This document shows positions 1 through 7,894 of a stretch of DNA of 64,000 bases, piece by piece. Within the stretch, counting starts at the first letter, position 1; every line of letters begins with the position of its first letter. The translations under genes were made by a program, and so were the position numbers. This DNA comes from Aquirufa beregesia (GTDB lineage Bacteria; Bacteroidota; Bacteroidia; Cytophagales; Spirosomataceae): contig NZ_SEWW01000010.1 of NCBI RefSeq assembly GCF_011090385.1, positions 48,501 to 112,500 on the forward strand, read 5' to 3'. The notes below the pieces were generated by a model that made no database searches, was not told the DNA's origin, and was given only the letters and a program-made list of their open reading frames with translations.

Positions 1-151
1 AGAATAAGCCAACCTTTTATTGTTTCATCATTTCACTAGGCATTTCTTTTTTTTCAAAAAAAGAAAGACCAAAGAAAGGTTGAAATAAAATGATGAATTA
101 TAAATGGTTTTGTTTCAAATTCTTCATTCCCCTCTAATCCCTAATAACTAA

Positions 152-1168
152 TCACTTTTTATATGGCCCATACTTATGCCTTTTCTCCGAATAGGAATCT
201 GCATATGGACCAAAGGGATGATCAAAGGGCTTTTTAGCTATTTTAGGCCAATCATGACTTAGATCCATGCTCGGTCTAGGCATGGAATTGATGTAGGCAG
301 CTACATCCCAAGCTTCTTCATCGCTCAGTTGAGCTTTTTCATACGTAGTACCCAAGGGCATATTGTATTTCACATAGCCTGCCAAATTGGAGATCCGGAA
401 CAAACCCGCCCCCTGGTTATAACTATGAACTCCCCAAAGCGGTGGATAGGTATACGATTTTCCTCCTTCGGCTAACACCCCTTCCCCATTGGCCTGATGA
501 CAAGATTGACATTTACCTTCATACACCATCTTCCCTTTGTCAAGATCGGTGGCTCGTTTCAGAAATTTCAACTTAAAGATCCCTGATCCCTTGGGTTTAT
601 CCCCTTTGGCTACATCCTTTCCTAGCCATGCGATATAGGCTAAAATGGCCTGCATTTCCTTACTGGTAGAGTCCAGTTTCTTCCCATTCAAACTCCTTTC
701 AAAACAATCATTGACCCTTTTAACTTGGTTTTCTACAGTCCCCGAACGGGCTCTAAACTTAGGATAAGTGGATTCCACCGCAAAATAATTATTTCCCCAA
801 GGCTGAGCACCCGCCTTCAAATGACAATTTTGACAATTCATGCCATTGGACATGGCTCTCACTGAGCCTTTAGGCCCCAAATAATCCGATGTATGCGCAA
901 TCAATTCCCGCCCATACAAAACCAATTCCTTTTGCTTAGGACTTAAATACATCATACGCCAGTCGGAAGGTGCCGTCCACACATGGCTAAAATTGGAATC
1001 TGGCTGAATAAATATAGCACTCGAATCGGCTCTTGTTTCTGTGGATGTCATGGTATGACTTCTTCCAAAAATCAAATATGCCGCCAGACCTAGCAAAAGT
1101 ACAACTAGGCCGTACAAAAATCGAATGAAGGTGTCTATGGATGTCTTAGGGGATTGACTTGTTTTCAT
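152..1168 (-). CDS. TsdA-like di-heme cytochrome c (putative thiosulfate dehydrogenase)
   Basis: Two CxxCH haem sites are visible (CQNCH at about residues 112-116, CQSCH at 220-224 of a 338-residue protein), after an N-terminal membrane segment (about 18-35) that would anchor or export it to the periplasm. The DKGKMVYEGKCQSCH block, the PPLWG motif and the NMP motif (Met about 270, a likely haem ligand) resemble the TsdA/SoxX-related di-haem family, which oxidises thiosulfate to tetrathionate. A Cys at about 155 may be the unusual haem-1 ligand known in TsdA; this is inferred. The ATG at 1168 is chosen over an upstream TTG at 1195. It diverges from a sulfide:quinone oxidoreductase, supporting a sulfur role. 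It could also be a cytochrome for another electron donor. Confidence 0.75.
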   Translation of the reverse strand: MKTSQSPKTSIDTFIRFLYGLVVLLLGLAAYLIFGRSHTMTSTETRADSSAIFIQPDSNFSHVWTAPSDWRMMYLSPKQKELVLYGRELIAHTSDYLGPKGSVRAMSNGMNCQNCHLKAGAQPWGNNYFAVESTYPKFRARSGTVENQVKRVNDCFERSLNGKKLDSTSKEMQAILAYIAWLGKDVAKGDKPKGSGIFKLKFLKRATDLDKGKMVYEGKCQSCHQANGEGVLAEGGKSYTYPPLWGVHSYNQGAGLFRISNLAGYVKYNMPLGTTYEKAQLSDEEAWDVAAYINSMPRPSMDLSHDWPKIAKKPFDHPFGPYADSYSEKRHKYGPYKK

Positions 1169-1222
1169 GAGTAATGATGCTGGTAAAACATTCAAAATTA
1201 GCTCCTCTTTTTGCCTCTCATA

Positions 1223-1236
1223 GTGACAAATATCAC
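1223..1236. promoter_or_regulatory. CRP/FNR-type palindrome GTGA-N6-TCAC
   Basis: GTGA-CAAATA-TCAC lies in the short gap between the divergent cytochrome and sulfide:quinone oxidoreductase genes. GTGA-N6-TCAC is the core form of CRP/FNR-superfamily operators. A regulator of this superfamily could act on both genes; no such regulator is encoded nearby. Confidence 0.4.
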
Positions 1237-1289
1237 GAATTACTATGCTTGAATCCTATAATATTACATATAATTAAAACAAAAACCAC

Positions 1290-2483
1290 ATGAGAATTCA
1301 TCATCAAATTGTCATCATCGGTGGAGGGAATGCTGGAATTTCCGTTGCTAGCCAGTTATTACGTACTGATTCCTCTTTAGACATTGCCTTAATAGATGCT
1401 GCCGACAAACATTATTATCAGCCTGCTTGGACTTTAGTGGGTGGCGGCGTGTATGATATTCAAAAAACCGTTCGCGATGAGGCTTCGGTAATGCCTGACA
1501 AGGTTCGATGGATAAAAGCTATGGTGACGGAGGTTCAGGCCGACAAGAATAAATTGGAACTGAGCAATGGAGAATCCATCTATTACGACTACCTCGTGGT
1601 AAGTCCAGGCATTCAATTGAATTGGTCTGAAATCAAAGGTCTAAAAGAAAGTCTGGGTAAAAACGGAGTTTGCTCCAATTATAGCTTTGAAACAGCTCCC
1701 TATACATGGGAATGTGTACAAGCGCTACCCCAAGGAGGAAAAGTCATTTTTACCAATCCTCATACTCCTGTGAAATGTGGTGGTGCCCCTCAAAAAGTCA
1801 TGTACCTTTCCTCCGACTATTTCAAAAAACACCACAAAGCAGCTGATGTTCAATTTTGGAGTGGTGGAACTCGGGTATTTGGTGTGGAAAAATATGAAAA
1901 AACATTAAAGCGAGTTATACATCGTTATGGGATCAAAACTCAGTTTTTTGTCAAATTAGTGGAGATTGATGGACCAGCTAAAAAAGCCAAATTCGTGGGT
2001 ATAGGAGAAGCTAATAAAGACCACGAATATTGGGTAGATTATGATATGATTCACGTAACTCCACCCCAGTCCGCTCCTGATTTTATTCAAAAAAGCAGCT
2101 TGGCCAATGCCACAGGCTGGGTAGAAGTAGACAAACATAGCCTACAACATGTTCGTTTCCCAAATGTGTTTTCTTGTGGAGACGTAGCAGGTATACCTGT
2201 TTCCAGAACGGGAGCGGCTATACGTAAACAAGCCCCTGTATTGGTGGCCAACTTAAGTTCGCTGATTAAAGGAGAAGCATTAAAGGCATCTTACAACGGT
2301 TATTCATCCTGCCCTATTGTTACGGGATATGGCAAATTAGTCTTAGCGGAGTTTGATTATGATAATGTACCAACGGAAACTTTTCCTTTTGATCAATCAA
2401 AAGAAAGGTGGTCTATGTACCAATTAAAAACTAAAATCTTGCCTTGGCTCTATTGGAATGAAATATTACCCGGTAAAATGTAA
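1290..2483 (+). CDS. sqr: Sulfide:quinone oxidoreductase, type II
   Basis: FAD-dependent membrane-associated enzyme that oxidises sulfide to persulfide/sulfane sulfur and passes electrons to quinone. The N-terminal dinucleotide fold GGGNAG (11-16) and a second nucleotide site near SCGDVAG (295-301) are present. The two redox cysteines of the type II (mitochondrial SQOR-like) group are visible: Cys163 in VKCGGAPQK and Cys341 in CPIVTGYGKLVLAEFDY. The 397-residue length fits the family. It diverges from a TsdA-like cytochrome and is followed by DsrE-like, rhodanese and thioredoxin genes, which can accept and process the sulfane sulfur. Identification is firm; whether it serves energy gain or detoxification is not shown. 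Confidence 0.9.
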   Translation: MRIHHQIVIIGGGNAGISVASQLLRTDSSLDIALIDAADKHYYQPAWTLVGGGVYDIQKTVRDEASVMPDKVRWIKAMVTEVQADKNKLELSNGESIYYDYLVVSPGIQLNWSEIKGLKESLGKNGVCSNYSFETAPYTWECVQALPQGGKVIFTNPHTPVKCGGAPQKVMYLSSDYFKKHHKAADVQFWSGGTRVFGVEKYEKTLKRVIHRYGIKTQFFVKLVEIDGPAKKAKFVGIGEANKDHEYWVDYDMIHVTPPQSAPDFIQKSSLANATGWVEVDKHSLQHVRFPNVFSCGDVAGIPVSRTGAAIRKQAPVLVANLSSLIKGEALKASYNGYSSCPIVTGYGKLVLAEFDYDNVPTETFPFDQSKERWSMYQLKTKILPWLYWNEILPGKM

Positions 2484-2513
2484 AAAAGCTGGAGACATTT
2501 TGTGCCCCCAGCT
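2482..2513 (-). terminator. Rho-independent terminator of the DsrE-like gene
   Basis: Read on the minus strand, AGCTGG pairs with CCAGCT and is followed by a run of six T. It sits between the convergent sulfide:quinone oxidoreductase and DsrE-like genes and overlaps the very end of the former. Confidence 0.6.
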
Positions 2514-2533
2514 CTAACAAAAATGCCCGATGA

Positions 2534-2944
2534 CTATGGTTTCAAATAAGACCAACCCGCTTCTTGCTTTAAAACTACTTCAGCAACTCCAGATGGTACA
2601 AATCCCGACTGAGGCAATAAAGTGGCTTTATCAATTTTGTTCATGCGGATGGTATTTTCGCAAGCTACAAAAGATACACCTTTAGCGGCTAATTCGGCAA
2701 TTTTAGCCTTTTGAGTAGTTTTTGAATCAATTAATAAACCAATACCTGATCCATGTGCCACTACTTCAATGGAAGTATTAGGCCCAAGGGCAGATTGAAG
2801 ATTACCAATATTACGTACCACACCATGCCAAGCAATGGTATCCGAAGTGTTCACTTGAATCACAATTTTGTGAGTAGGCGACTGGGCTAAAACATGAAAG
2901 CTCATTAATAGCGCAAAGACAGAAGTAACAAGGATTTTTTTCAT
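2534..2944 (-). CDS. DsrE/F-like periplasmic sulfur-carrier protein
   Basis: Small protein of 136 residues with a clear signal peptide (1-20, ending LAQ). The body HKIVIQVNTSDTIAWHGVVRNIGNLQ... and IEVVAHGSGIGLLI match the DsrE/DsrF-like fold, and a single Cys (about 95, in VACENTIR) lies where DsrE proteins carry their reactive cysteine. Known relatives bind or relay sulfane sulfur; here export to the periplasm is predicted from the signal peptide. Its position between a sulfide:quinone oxidoreductase and rhodanese/thioredoxin genes supports that job. The exact partner is unknown. Confidence 0.7.
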   Translation of the reverse strand: MKKILVTSVFALLMSFHVLAQSPTHKIVIQVNTSDTIAWHGVVRNIGNLQSALGPNTSIEVVAHGSGIGLLIDSKTTQKAKIAELAAKGVSFVACENTIRMNKIDKATLLPQSGFVPSGVAEVVLKQEAGWSYLKP

Positions 2945-2978
2945 TTTCTAAATTTTTCCGAAAGTAAGCAATCTACAC

Positions 2979-3581
2979 ATGAAAGCCATATGGAATTCCA
3001 AATATGATTCAAAAGAATATCAATACGGCTTAGAGCCTAATGAATTCTTAAAAAAAACATTAACCCAAATGGCGGTAGGTAGACTCCTCGTTCCTGCAGC
3101 CGGCGAAGGACGAGACGCTGTTTTTGCGGCTCAAGTAGCTTGGGAAGTCCATGCTTTTGATAGCAGTGCTACAGCTCAAGGAAAAGCCAACAAACTAGCC
3201 GGAGAAAGATCCGTCAATTTACATTATGAATGCATCGATGCAGCCAGTGTGCGCTATCCCTTAGAATCCTTTGATGCCATAGCTTTGATCTACTTCCACC
3301 AAATGCCAGAAGAAAGACGAAAATTTCATCAACAATGTATCAAATGGCTAAAACCTGGAGGTAAAATTATCTTGGAAGGATTTCATAAAAATCAACTGGG
3401 TCAAAAATCAGGTGGACCCAAGGAATGGGATATGCTGTTTGATGAGGAAGAGCTGAACCAAGATTTCACTGGATTACATATCGAGTATTTGGAAGAAAAG
3501 GAATGCATACTAAACGAAGGACCCTTACACCAAGGAAAAGCTTATGTGATTGATTTAGTGGCTACAAAACCCTTGAGCTAA
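2979..3581 (+). CDS. Class I SAM-dependent methyltransferase
   Basis: Cytosolic protein of 200 residues with a Rossmann methyltransferase motif I (VPAAGEGRDAVFAA, about 38-51) followed by an acidic residue in the AFDSS strand (Asp61) expected to contact S-adenosylmethionine. The LKPGGKIILEGF segment is typical of motif post-III. The shape resembles TehB/thiol-methyltransferase-type enzymes. Its placement within a sulfide-handling cluster makes a role in methylating sulfide, thiols or metalloids attractive, but that is context only. The substrate is not recognisable from sequence. Confidence 0.7.
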   Translation: MKAIWNSKYDSKEYQYGLEPNEFLKKTLTQMAVGRLLVPAAGEGRDAVFAAQVAWEVHAFDSSATAQGKANKLAGERSVNLHYECIDAASVRYPLESFDAIALIYFHQMPEERRKFHQQCIKWLKPGGKIILEGFHKNQLGQKSGGPKEWDMLFDEEELNQDFTGLHIEYLEEKECILNEGPLHQGKAYVIDLVATKPLS

Positions 3582-3628
3582 TCACCTTGAGTGAGATAAT
3601 AGTCACGCCGACAGATCTAAATCAACGC

Positions 3629-3636
3629 TACCTTTG
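3629..3636 (+). promoter_or_regulatory. Bacteroidota -7 box (TACCTTTG) of the rhodanese gene
   Basis: TACCTTTG is an exact match to the Bacteroidota sigma-ABfr -7 consensus TAnnTTTG, about 20 bases before the rhodanese ATG. No clear TTG element is seen at the expected upstream distance. Confidence 0.45.
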
Positions 3637-3656
3637 TCATATAAAAAATCAAAGAC

Positions 3657-3959
3657 ATGTTCGAATTTATTAAGAATTTATTGGGTATAGGCCCACAGGT
3701 GGATGTGAAAGCGCTTATTCGAGAAGGTGCAAAAGTTGTCGATGTTCGGACTCCTGCCGAGTATCAGCAAGGACATATCAAAAAATCCATGAATATTCCT
3801 TTGCAAACATTGGCCAACAATCTGAATAAATTAGGCAAAGATGAAGTCATCATTACCTGTTGTGCCTCTGGTATGCGAAGTGGTGCCGCCAGACGCATGC
3901 TAAAGTCCTATGGATATAAAAATGTCCACAATGGTGGAACTTGGTCATCATTACAATAG
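3657..3959 (+). CDS. Single-domain rhodanese sulfurtransferase
   Basis: One rhodanese domain of 100 residues. It has VDVRTPAEYQQGHI (about 28-41) and the active-site loop C-A-S-G-M-R-S with Cys69 as the persulfide-forming residue. No signal peptide, so probably cytosolic. It likely moves sulfane sulfur released by the upstream sulfide oxidation system to thiols or the adjacent thioredoxin. The following thioredoxin gene starts only 24 bases after the stop, so they are probably cotranscribed. Confidence 0.85.
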   Translation: MFEFIKNLLGIGPQVDVKALIREGAKVVDVRTPAEYQQGHIKKSMNIPLQTLANNLNKLGKDEVIITCCASGMRSGAARRMLKSYGYKNVHNGGTWSSLQ

Positions 3960-3983
3960 TTTAGCCTTATAAACGCCTTAGAC

Positions 3984-4280
3984 ATGAGCAATTTTTCAGA
4001 ATTATTAAAATCGGAGCAGCCAGTACTGGTCGACTTTTCGGCAGAATGGTGTGGCCCTTGTAAGCAATTGAAGCCTATTTTGGAGCAAGTAAAAGCCAAA
4101 ATTGGAGACTCCGCGAAAATCATCAAGGTAGATGTGGACAAAAACCGAAAAACGGCTGAGAAATTCCAGATTCGATCTGTACCAACCATGATTTTATTCA
4201 AAAATGGTAAATCCGTCTGGCGACAATCAGGCGTTATTCCTGCTCATACGTTGGTGGAAATAATTCAACAATACAGCTAA
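3984..4280 (+). CDS. Thioredoxin
   Basis: Compact 98-residue thioredoxin with the classical WCGPCK site (Cys23 and Cys26), VDFSAEWCGPC strand, and the cis-proline loop SVPT. There is no signal peptide. Pairing with the rhodanese just upstream suggests it reduces the rhodanese persulfide or downstream persulfides; the same two domains recur as one exported protein in the next gene. Confidence 0.9.
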   Translation: MSNFSELLKSEQPVLVDFSAEWCGPCKQLKPILEQVKAKIGDSAKIIKVDVDKNRKTAEKFQIRSVPTMILFKNGKSVWRQSGVIPAHTLVEIIQQYS

Positions 4281-4283
4281 ATC

Positions 4284-4361
4284 AATGTAGAATGAAGAAT
4301 TATCACTTACCAGACAGTGAAAAGAAATATATGAATAACGAATTATCCTACATCCTACATT
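4284..4361. repeat. Inverted ATGTAGGAT-type minirepeat
   Basis: AATGTAGAATGAAGAATTATC near 4284-4305 is matched in inverted orientation by GAATTATCCTACATCCTACATT ending at 4361, in the gap before the rhodanese-thioredoxin fusion gene. Confidence 0.5.
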
Positions 4362-4365
4362 TATT

Positions 4366-5070
4366 ATGAAAGCTTTTCTCTTCTCTCTACTTATCTCACT
4401 TACTCTATTTTCTTGCTCGAAACCTGCAGGAAACGGATTACAAGATGTCAGTGCTACCGAATTCCAACAATCGATTCAAACTAATGCCTCGAATCAAGTA
4501 TTAGATGTCAGAACTCCGGATGAATTTGCAGGTGGACATATCGCAGGGGCTATTTCGGCTGATATCAGTTCAGAGGCATTCCAACAAGCTGCCGAGGCTT
4601 TGGATAAAAACAAAGCGGTATATGTTTATTGTTTGTCGGGAGGTAGATCATCCCAAGCAGCCCAACAATTAGTTGCCATGGGCTTCAAAGAAGTCTATAA
4701 TTTAGGTGGAGGGATCTTAGCTTGGAATGCAGCTAGCCTACCATTATCTACTGAAACAGGGGCTTCTAGCCCACAAGCAGGCATGACATTAGCCGCATTT
4801 GAAACCCAAATTAAAGGGAAGAAAAAGGTTATCATTGATTACAATGCTACGTGGTGCGGTCCTTGCAAACAACTAAGCCCCATTTTGGAAGCTTATGTAA
4901 AAGATCAAAAAGGGGCGGTTGAACTAATTAAAATCGACGTAGATGCTAATCCTGAATTAGCTAAAACAAAAAACATTGAAGCTATTCCCTACTTGGAACT
5001 ATACCAAGACGGGAAACTAACTTGGAAAAACGTAGGATTGATTGGAAGAGCAGAGCTAGATAAATTATGA
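4366..5070 (+). CDS. Lipoprotein fusing rhodanese and thioredoxin domains
   Basis: The 234-residue protein begins with a lipoprotein signal (lipobox ending at Cys17 in LFSC), so it should be membrane-anchored outside the cytoplasm. A rhodanese domain follows (LDVRTPDEF about 46-54; loop CLSGGRS with Cys89), then a linker and a thioredoxin domain with WCGPCK (Cys164 and Cys167). It mirrors, in one exported polypeptide, the two cytosolic proteins encoded just upstream. A likely role is handling periplasmic persulfides produced from sulfide or thiosulfate; this is inference. The fused order matches that of the separate genes. Confidence 0.85.
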   Translation: MKAFLFSLLISLTLFSCSKPAGNGLQDVSATEFQQSIQTNASNQVLDVRTPDEFAGGHIAGAISADISSEAFQQAAEALDKNKAVYVYCLSGGRSSQAAQQLVAMGFKEVYNLGGGILAWNAASLPLSTETGASSPQAGMTLAAFETQIKGKKKVIIDYNATWCGPCKQLSPILEAYVKDQKGAVELIKIDVDANPELAKTKNIEAIPYLELYQDGKLTWKNVGLIGRAELDKL

Positions 5071-5146
5071 ATTATAAATTATAAATAAGTGGTAGGTTGT
5101 ATTCAATTCGAAACGAATAATATCAATAACCTATAATTTATAATTC
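5069..5146. repeat. Inverted GAATTATAAATTATA minirepeat
   Basis: GAATTATAAATTATA near 5069 pairs with TATAATTTATAATTC near 5131-5145 in the gap between the convergent fusion gene and msrB. Similar AT strings recur at about 5701-5715 and 5793-5820. Confidence 0.55.
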
Positions 5147-5147
5147 C

Positions 5148-5633
5148 CTACTTGCTTGCTTCAAAACTCAAAGAGACCGAATTGACGCAATAGCGTAAAC
5201 CTGTTTCTGTTGGGCCATCATCGAAAATATGGCCTAAATGACCACCACATTTTCCGCAAGTTATCTCCACGCGACGCATGCCTAAAGAATTATCGACTGT
5301 CTCTTTAATGACCCCAGCCTTTATTTCTTTATCGAAACTAGGCCATCCACAATGTGCATCGAATTTCGAATTGGATGAAAACAAATGAGCGCCACAGCCT
5401 CTACAAGTATATACTCCTTTTTCGCTGTGCATCACAAATTTCCCCGTAAAAGGTCTTTCTGTCCCTTTTTGACGCAAAATATAATACTCATCTGGAGTTA
5501 ATTTGGCCTTCCATTCGGCCTCTGACTTAGGTAAATCTTTCATAGGTATATTTGCTTGAGCAGCATCCTTGGGTCTTTGACCGCAAGCTTGAAAACATAA
5601 AAAAACGATACAAGAAACAAAGAAGGATTTCAT
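5148..5633 (-). CDS. msrB: Peptide-methionine (R)-S-oxide reductase, lipoprotein form
   Basis: Repairs methionine-R-sulfoxide in proteins. The MsrB signature is complete: two zinc-binding CxxC pairs (Cys77/80 and Cys126/129), HCGWPSF, and the catalytic RYCVNSVSL with Cys149. The N-terminus has a lipoprotein-type signal (Cys17 in CFQACG), so it should repair envelope proteins. It stands alone as a gene on the minus strand next to the thiol-redox cluster. Identification is firm; the extracytoplasmic location follows from the signal only. Confidence 0.93.
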   Translation of the reverse strand: MKSFFVSCIVFLCFQACGQRPKDAAQANIPMKDLPKSEAEWKAKLTPDEYYILRQKGTERPFTGKFVMHSEKGVYTCRGCGAHLFSSNSKFDAHCGWPSFDKEIKAGVIKETVDNSLGMRRVEITCGKCGGHLGHIFDDGPTETGLRYCVNSVSLSFEASK

Positions 5634-5820
5634 AAATGTTTTTTTTACAAATAACGAGAAAAAAAGGAGATTGTTTTAAAAAAGGAAATGTCCTTTTTTA
5701 AATTATAGATGATAAATTTAGGAGGACAAATAAAATTGTAATCAGCAACGAGTTCTTAATCATCTCGATCTTACCGATTACGAAATCAAAATAATTTATA
5801 AATTATAATCTATAATTTCC

Positions 5821-6486
5821 ATGTGTTACTACACCAACCAAACCAGCTCCAATAAAACCCTGGAAAATAGGTTCAAAGCACAGGCGAAATACGATGAATC
5901 CATGGCTAAAAAGGGTAAAATATCTGGTTTTACACGAGCTGCATTACCGATCATCACGCAAGCTAAACCAGAACTCATCCAATTAATTCCATGGGGCCTT
6001 ATTCCCGCCTGGGCCAATGAAGAACAAGCCCAAGAACTACCCAAAAACACCTTAAATGCCAAATCAGAAAGCATTTTCGAAAAGGTCTCTTTTGAGCCTT
6101 CTATCCTAAAACAACGCTGTATCGTGCTAATTGATGGTTTTTATGAATGGCAACATGTGGGCAAAGAAAAAATCGAATACCACATACATCTAAAATCAAC
6201 GGGGCCCTTTGCTTTAGCTGGAATCTATGCCATTTGGCATAATCCTCGAACAAGAAATCTCGAACCCTCTTTTTCCATCATCACCACTCCTGCTAATGAA
6301 CTGATGGAAGATATCCACAATACCAAAAAGCGAATGCCCTTAATCCTTTCAGCCGAACAAGAAAGAAATTGGCTTGAAGATATGTCGAGCGAGGGCATTA
6401 AAACCTTTTTCAAACCTTTTGCCAGCGATAAGATGCAGGCACAAAAGGTGAAAAATGTGGGAGATCAAACCCAACTCTTCGCTTAA
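5821..6486 (+). CDS. yedK: SRAP-family abasic-site DNA-crosslink protein (YedK/HMCES)
   Basis: SRAP proteins form a protective thiazolidine crosslink with abasic sites in single-stranded DNA through a cysteine exposed after removal of Met1. Here Cys2 (MCYY), Asn79 (LNAKSES), Glu109 (GFYEWQ) and His166 (EDIHN) match the known catalytic set. An insertion of a few residues (NTKK) lies between that His and the RMPLIL strand, unlike most family members. It is 221 residues, the family's usual size. It is not adjacent to the mutagenesis module at 8.9-13.9 kb, but both address damaged DNA. Confidence 0.92.
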   Translation: MCYYTNQTSSNKTLENRFKAQAKYDESMAKKGKISGFTRAALPIITQAKPELIQLIPWGLIPAWANEEQAQELPKNTLNAKSESIFEKVSFEPSILKQRCIVLIDGFYEWQHVGKEKIEYHIHLKSTGPFALAGIYAIWHNPRTRNLEPSFSIITTPANELMEDIHNTKKRMPLILSAEQERNWLEDMSSEGIKTFFKPFASDKMQAQKVKNVGDQTQLFA

Positions 6487-6580
6487 AATCCCTCTCTTGT
6501 ATCCAATCGAGATTCTATTTTGATACATGATCGATGACTTTCTGGCAAAAAAACACCTTTTACACATAAATCGATTTCTT

Positions 6581-6946
6581 ATGCTCACTGAAATACACCC
6601 CAAATTACCCATGCGAAACAAAGCCGCAACCATGGACTATTACGTACATCAACTAGGATTTCATGAAGTGGGACAAGTGGATTATGATGGTTATTTAATG
6701 TTGCAAAAAGATCAAATCCAACTCCATTTTTTTGAGTTCAAGGACTTAAATCCGTATGAAAATTATGGACAGGTATACATCAGAACTAAGGATATCACCG
6801 ATTTTTATCAATCTTTAATAAGCAAACAAGTGAAAATCCATACAAATGGGCCTTTAGAAACAAAACCCTGGGGTCAAAAAGAGTTTTCCTTACTTGATCC
6901 AGATCACAATTTGTTAACATTTGGGGAAGCAATAATTCCCCAATAA
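6581..6946 (+). CDS. VOC-family (glyoxalase/bleomycin-resistance-like) protein
   Basis: About 121 residues forming one vicinal-oxygen-chelate unit: PKLPMRNKAATMDYYVHQLGF at the start and the closing FSLLDPDHNLLTFGE strand are typical of the bleomycin-binding subgroup. The ATG at 6581 is preferred because the fold begins immediately after it; an upstream in-frame ATG at 6527 would add 18 unrelated residues. Members bind small compounds or catalyse isomerisations; the substrate cannot be told here. Confidence 0.8.
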   Translation: MLTEIHPKLPMRNKAATMDYYVHQLGFHEVGQVDYDGYLMLQKDQIQLHFFEFKDLNPYENYGQVYIRTKDITDFYQSLISKQVKIHTNGPLETKPWGQKEFSLLDPDHNLLTFGEAIIPQ

Positions 6947-7066
6947 AAGAGTTAATAGTTCTCCCATCCTAGCTCAATTCCAAATATCCTTGGATGTATG
7001 TTATAAACCTGAAACTAGCAGCATCTTCCAGCCATTTATTAACCGCCTAATTTACTTACCATACAT

Positions 7067-7768
7067 ATGAAAAAAATAGCCCTTTTTTTACTTCCATTCA
7101 TCAGTTTTTGCGGCATGTCGCAAACGAAAAATTTCATCGATCAAGCCCATATAGAGACCTCTGCCAAAGTAGATACACTCGTAAGCCCTGACAGAATTTA
7201 CCTGAATATCACCATTTCAGAAAAAGACACCAAAGGTAAAATTTCACTAGAGGAATTAGAAAACAATATGAATAACAAATTAAAATCCTTAGGAATAGCT
7301 ACCGATAAGCAACTGATTTTAAAAGACTTATCGAGCAATTTTCAAAAATACTTTTTAAAACAACAAGATATCCAAAAAAGTAAAAATTATACCCTATTAG
7401 TATATAGCGCCCTAATGGCTGGTAAAGTGATGGTGGGTTTGGAACAAATAAATATTTCCAATATCAGCTTAGAAAAAACAGAATATGCTAACATGGAATC
7501 ATTGCTTTTAACATTAAAAAGTAGAGCCATTAAAAAAGCCAAAATGCAAGCTCTGGCTATGACAAAACCGCTGAATCAATCATTAGGAAATGCGCTATAT
7601 ATTTCTGACAATTCCAATTTCATGAGTCCATACAATAACCGAATGCTAGGCATACAAATGAAAGCTTCCAAAAATTCCTTAGAAAATGATAGCCTAACAC
7701 CAATTGACATTGAATTTGAGAAGATTCCAGTAGAGACAGAAGTGCGGGTTGTATTTAAATTAGATTAA
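7067..7768 (+). CDS. SIMPL-domain (DUF541) exported protein
   Basis: The 233-residue protein carries a signal peptide (1-18, ending GMSQ). After it come VDTLVSPDRIYLNITISEKD and the paired-repeat pattern of the SIMPL/DUF541 fold, including KSRAIKKAKMQALAMTKPLNQSLG and the closing VETEVRVVFKLD strand. Bacterial members are periplasmic oligomers of poorly known function, some tied to oxidative stress. It is monocistronic here. Confidence 0.75.
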   Translation: MKKIALFLLPFISFCGMSQTKNFIDQAHIETSAKVDTLVSPDRIYLNITISEKDTKGKISLEELENNMNNKLKSLGIATDKQLILKDLSSNFQKYFLKQQDIQKSKNYTLLVYSALMAGKVMVGLEQINISNISLEKTEYANMESLLLTLKSRAIKKAKMQALAMTKPLNQSLGNALYISDNSNFMSPYNNRMLGIQMKASKNSLENDSLTPIDIEFEKIPVETEVRVVFKLD

Positions 7769-7894
7769 GCGTTTGGATTAATCACCTTCTTGATTTTGAG
7801 GGGTTTGCCAATTTGCTGATTACATCGTGTAGCAAAATTTTGTATATTGAAAATCTAATTGGCATCAATATCTATTCTACTTATCCATTTTATT

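Noticed and set aside
1..60. Minus-strand frame ending EMPSEMMKQ at the left edge
   Set aside because: It runs back only to a stop near 150 without a start codon; probably chance in AT-rich DNA.
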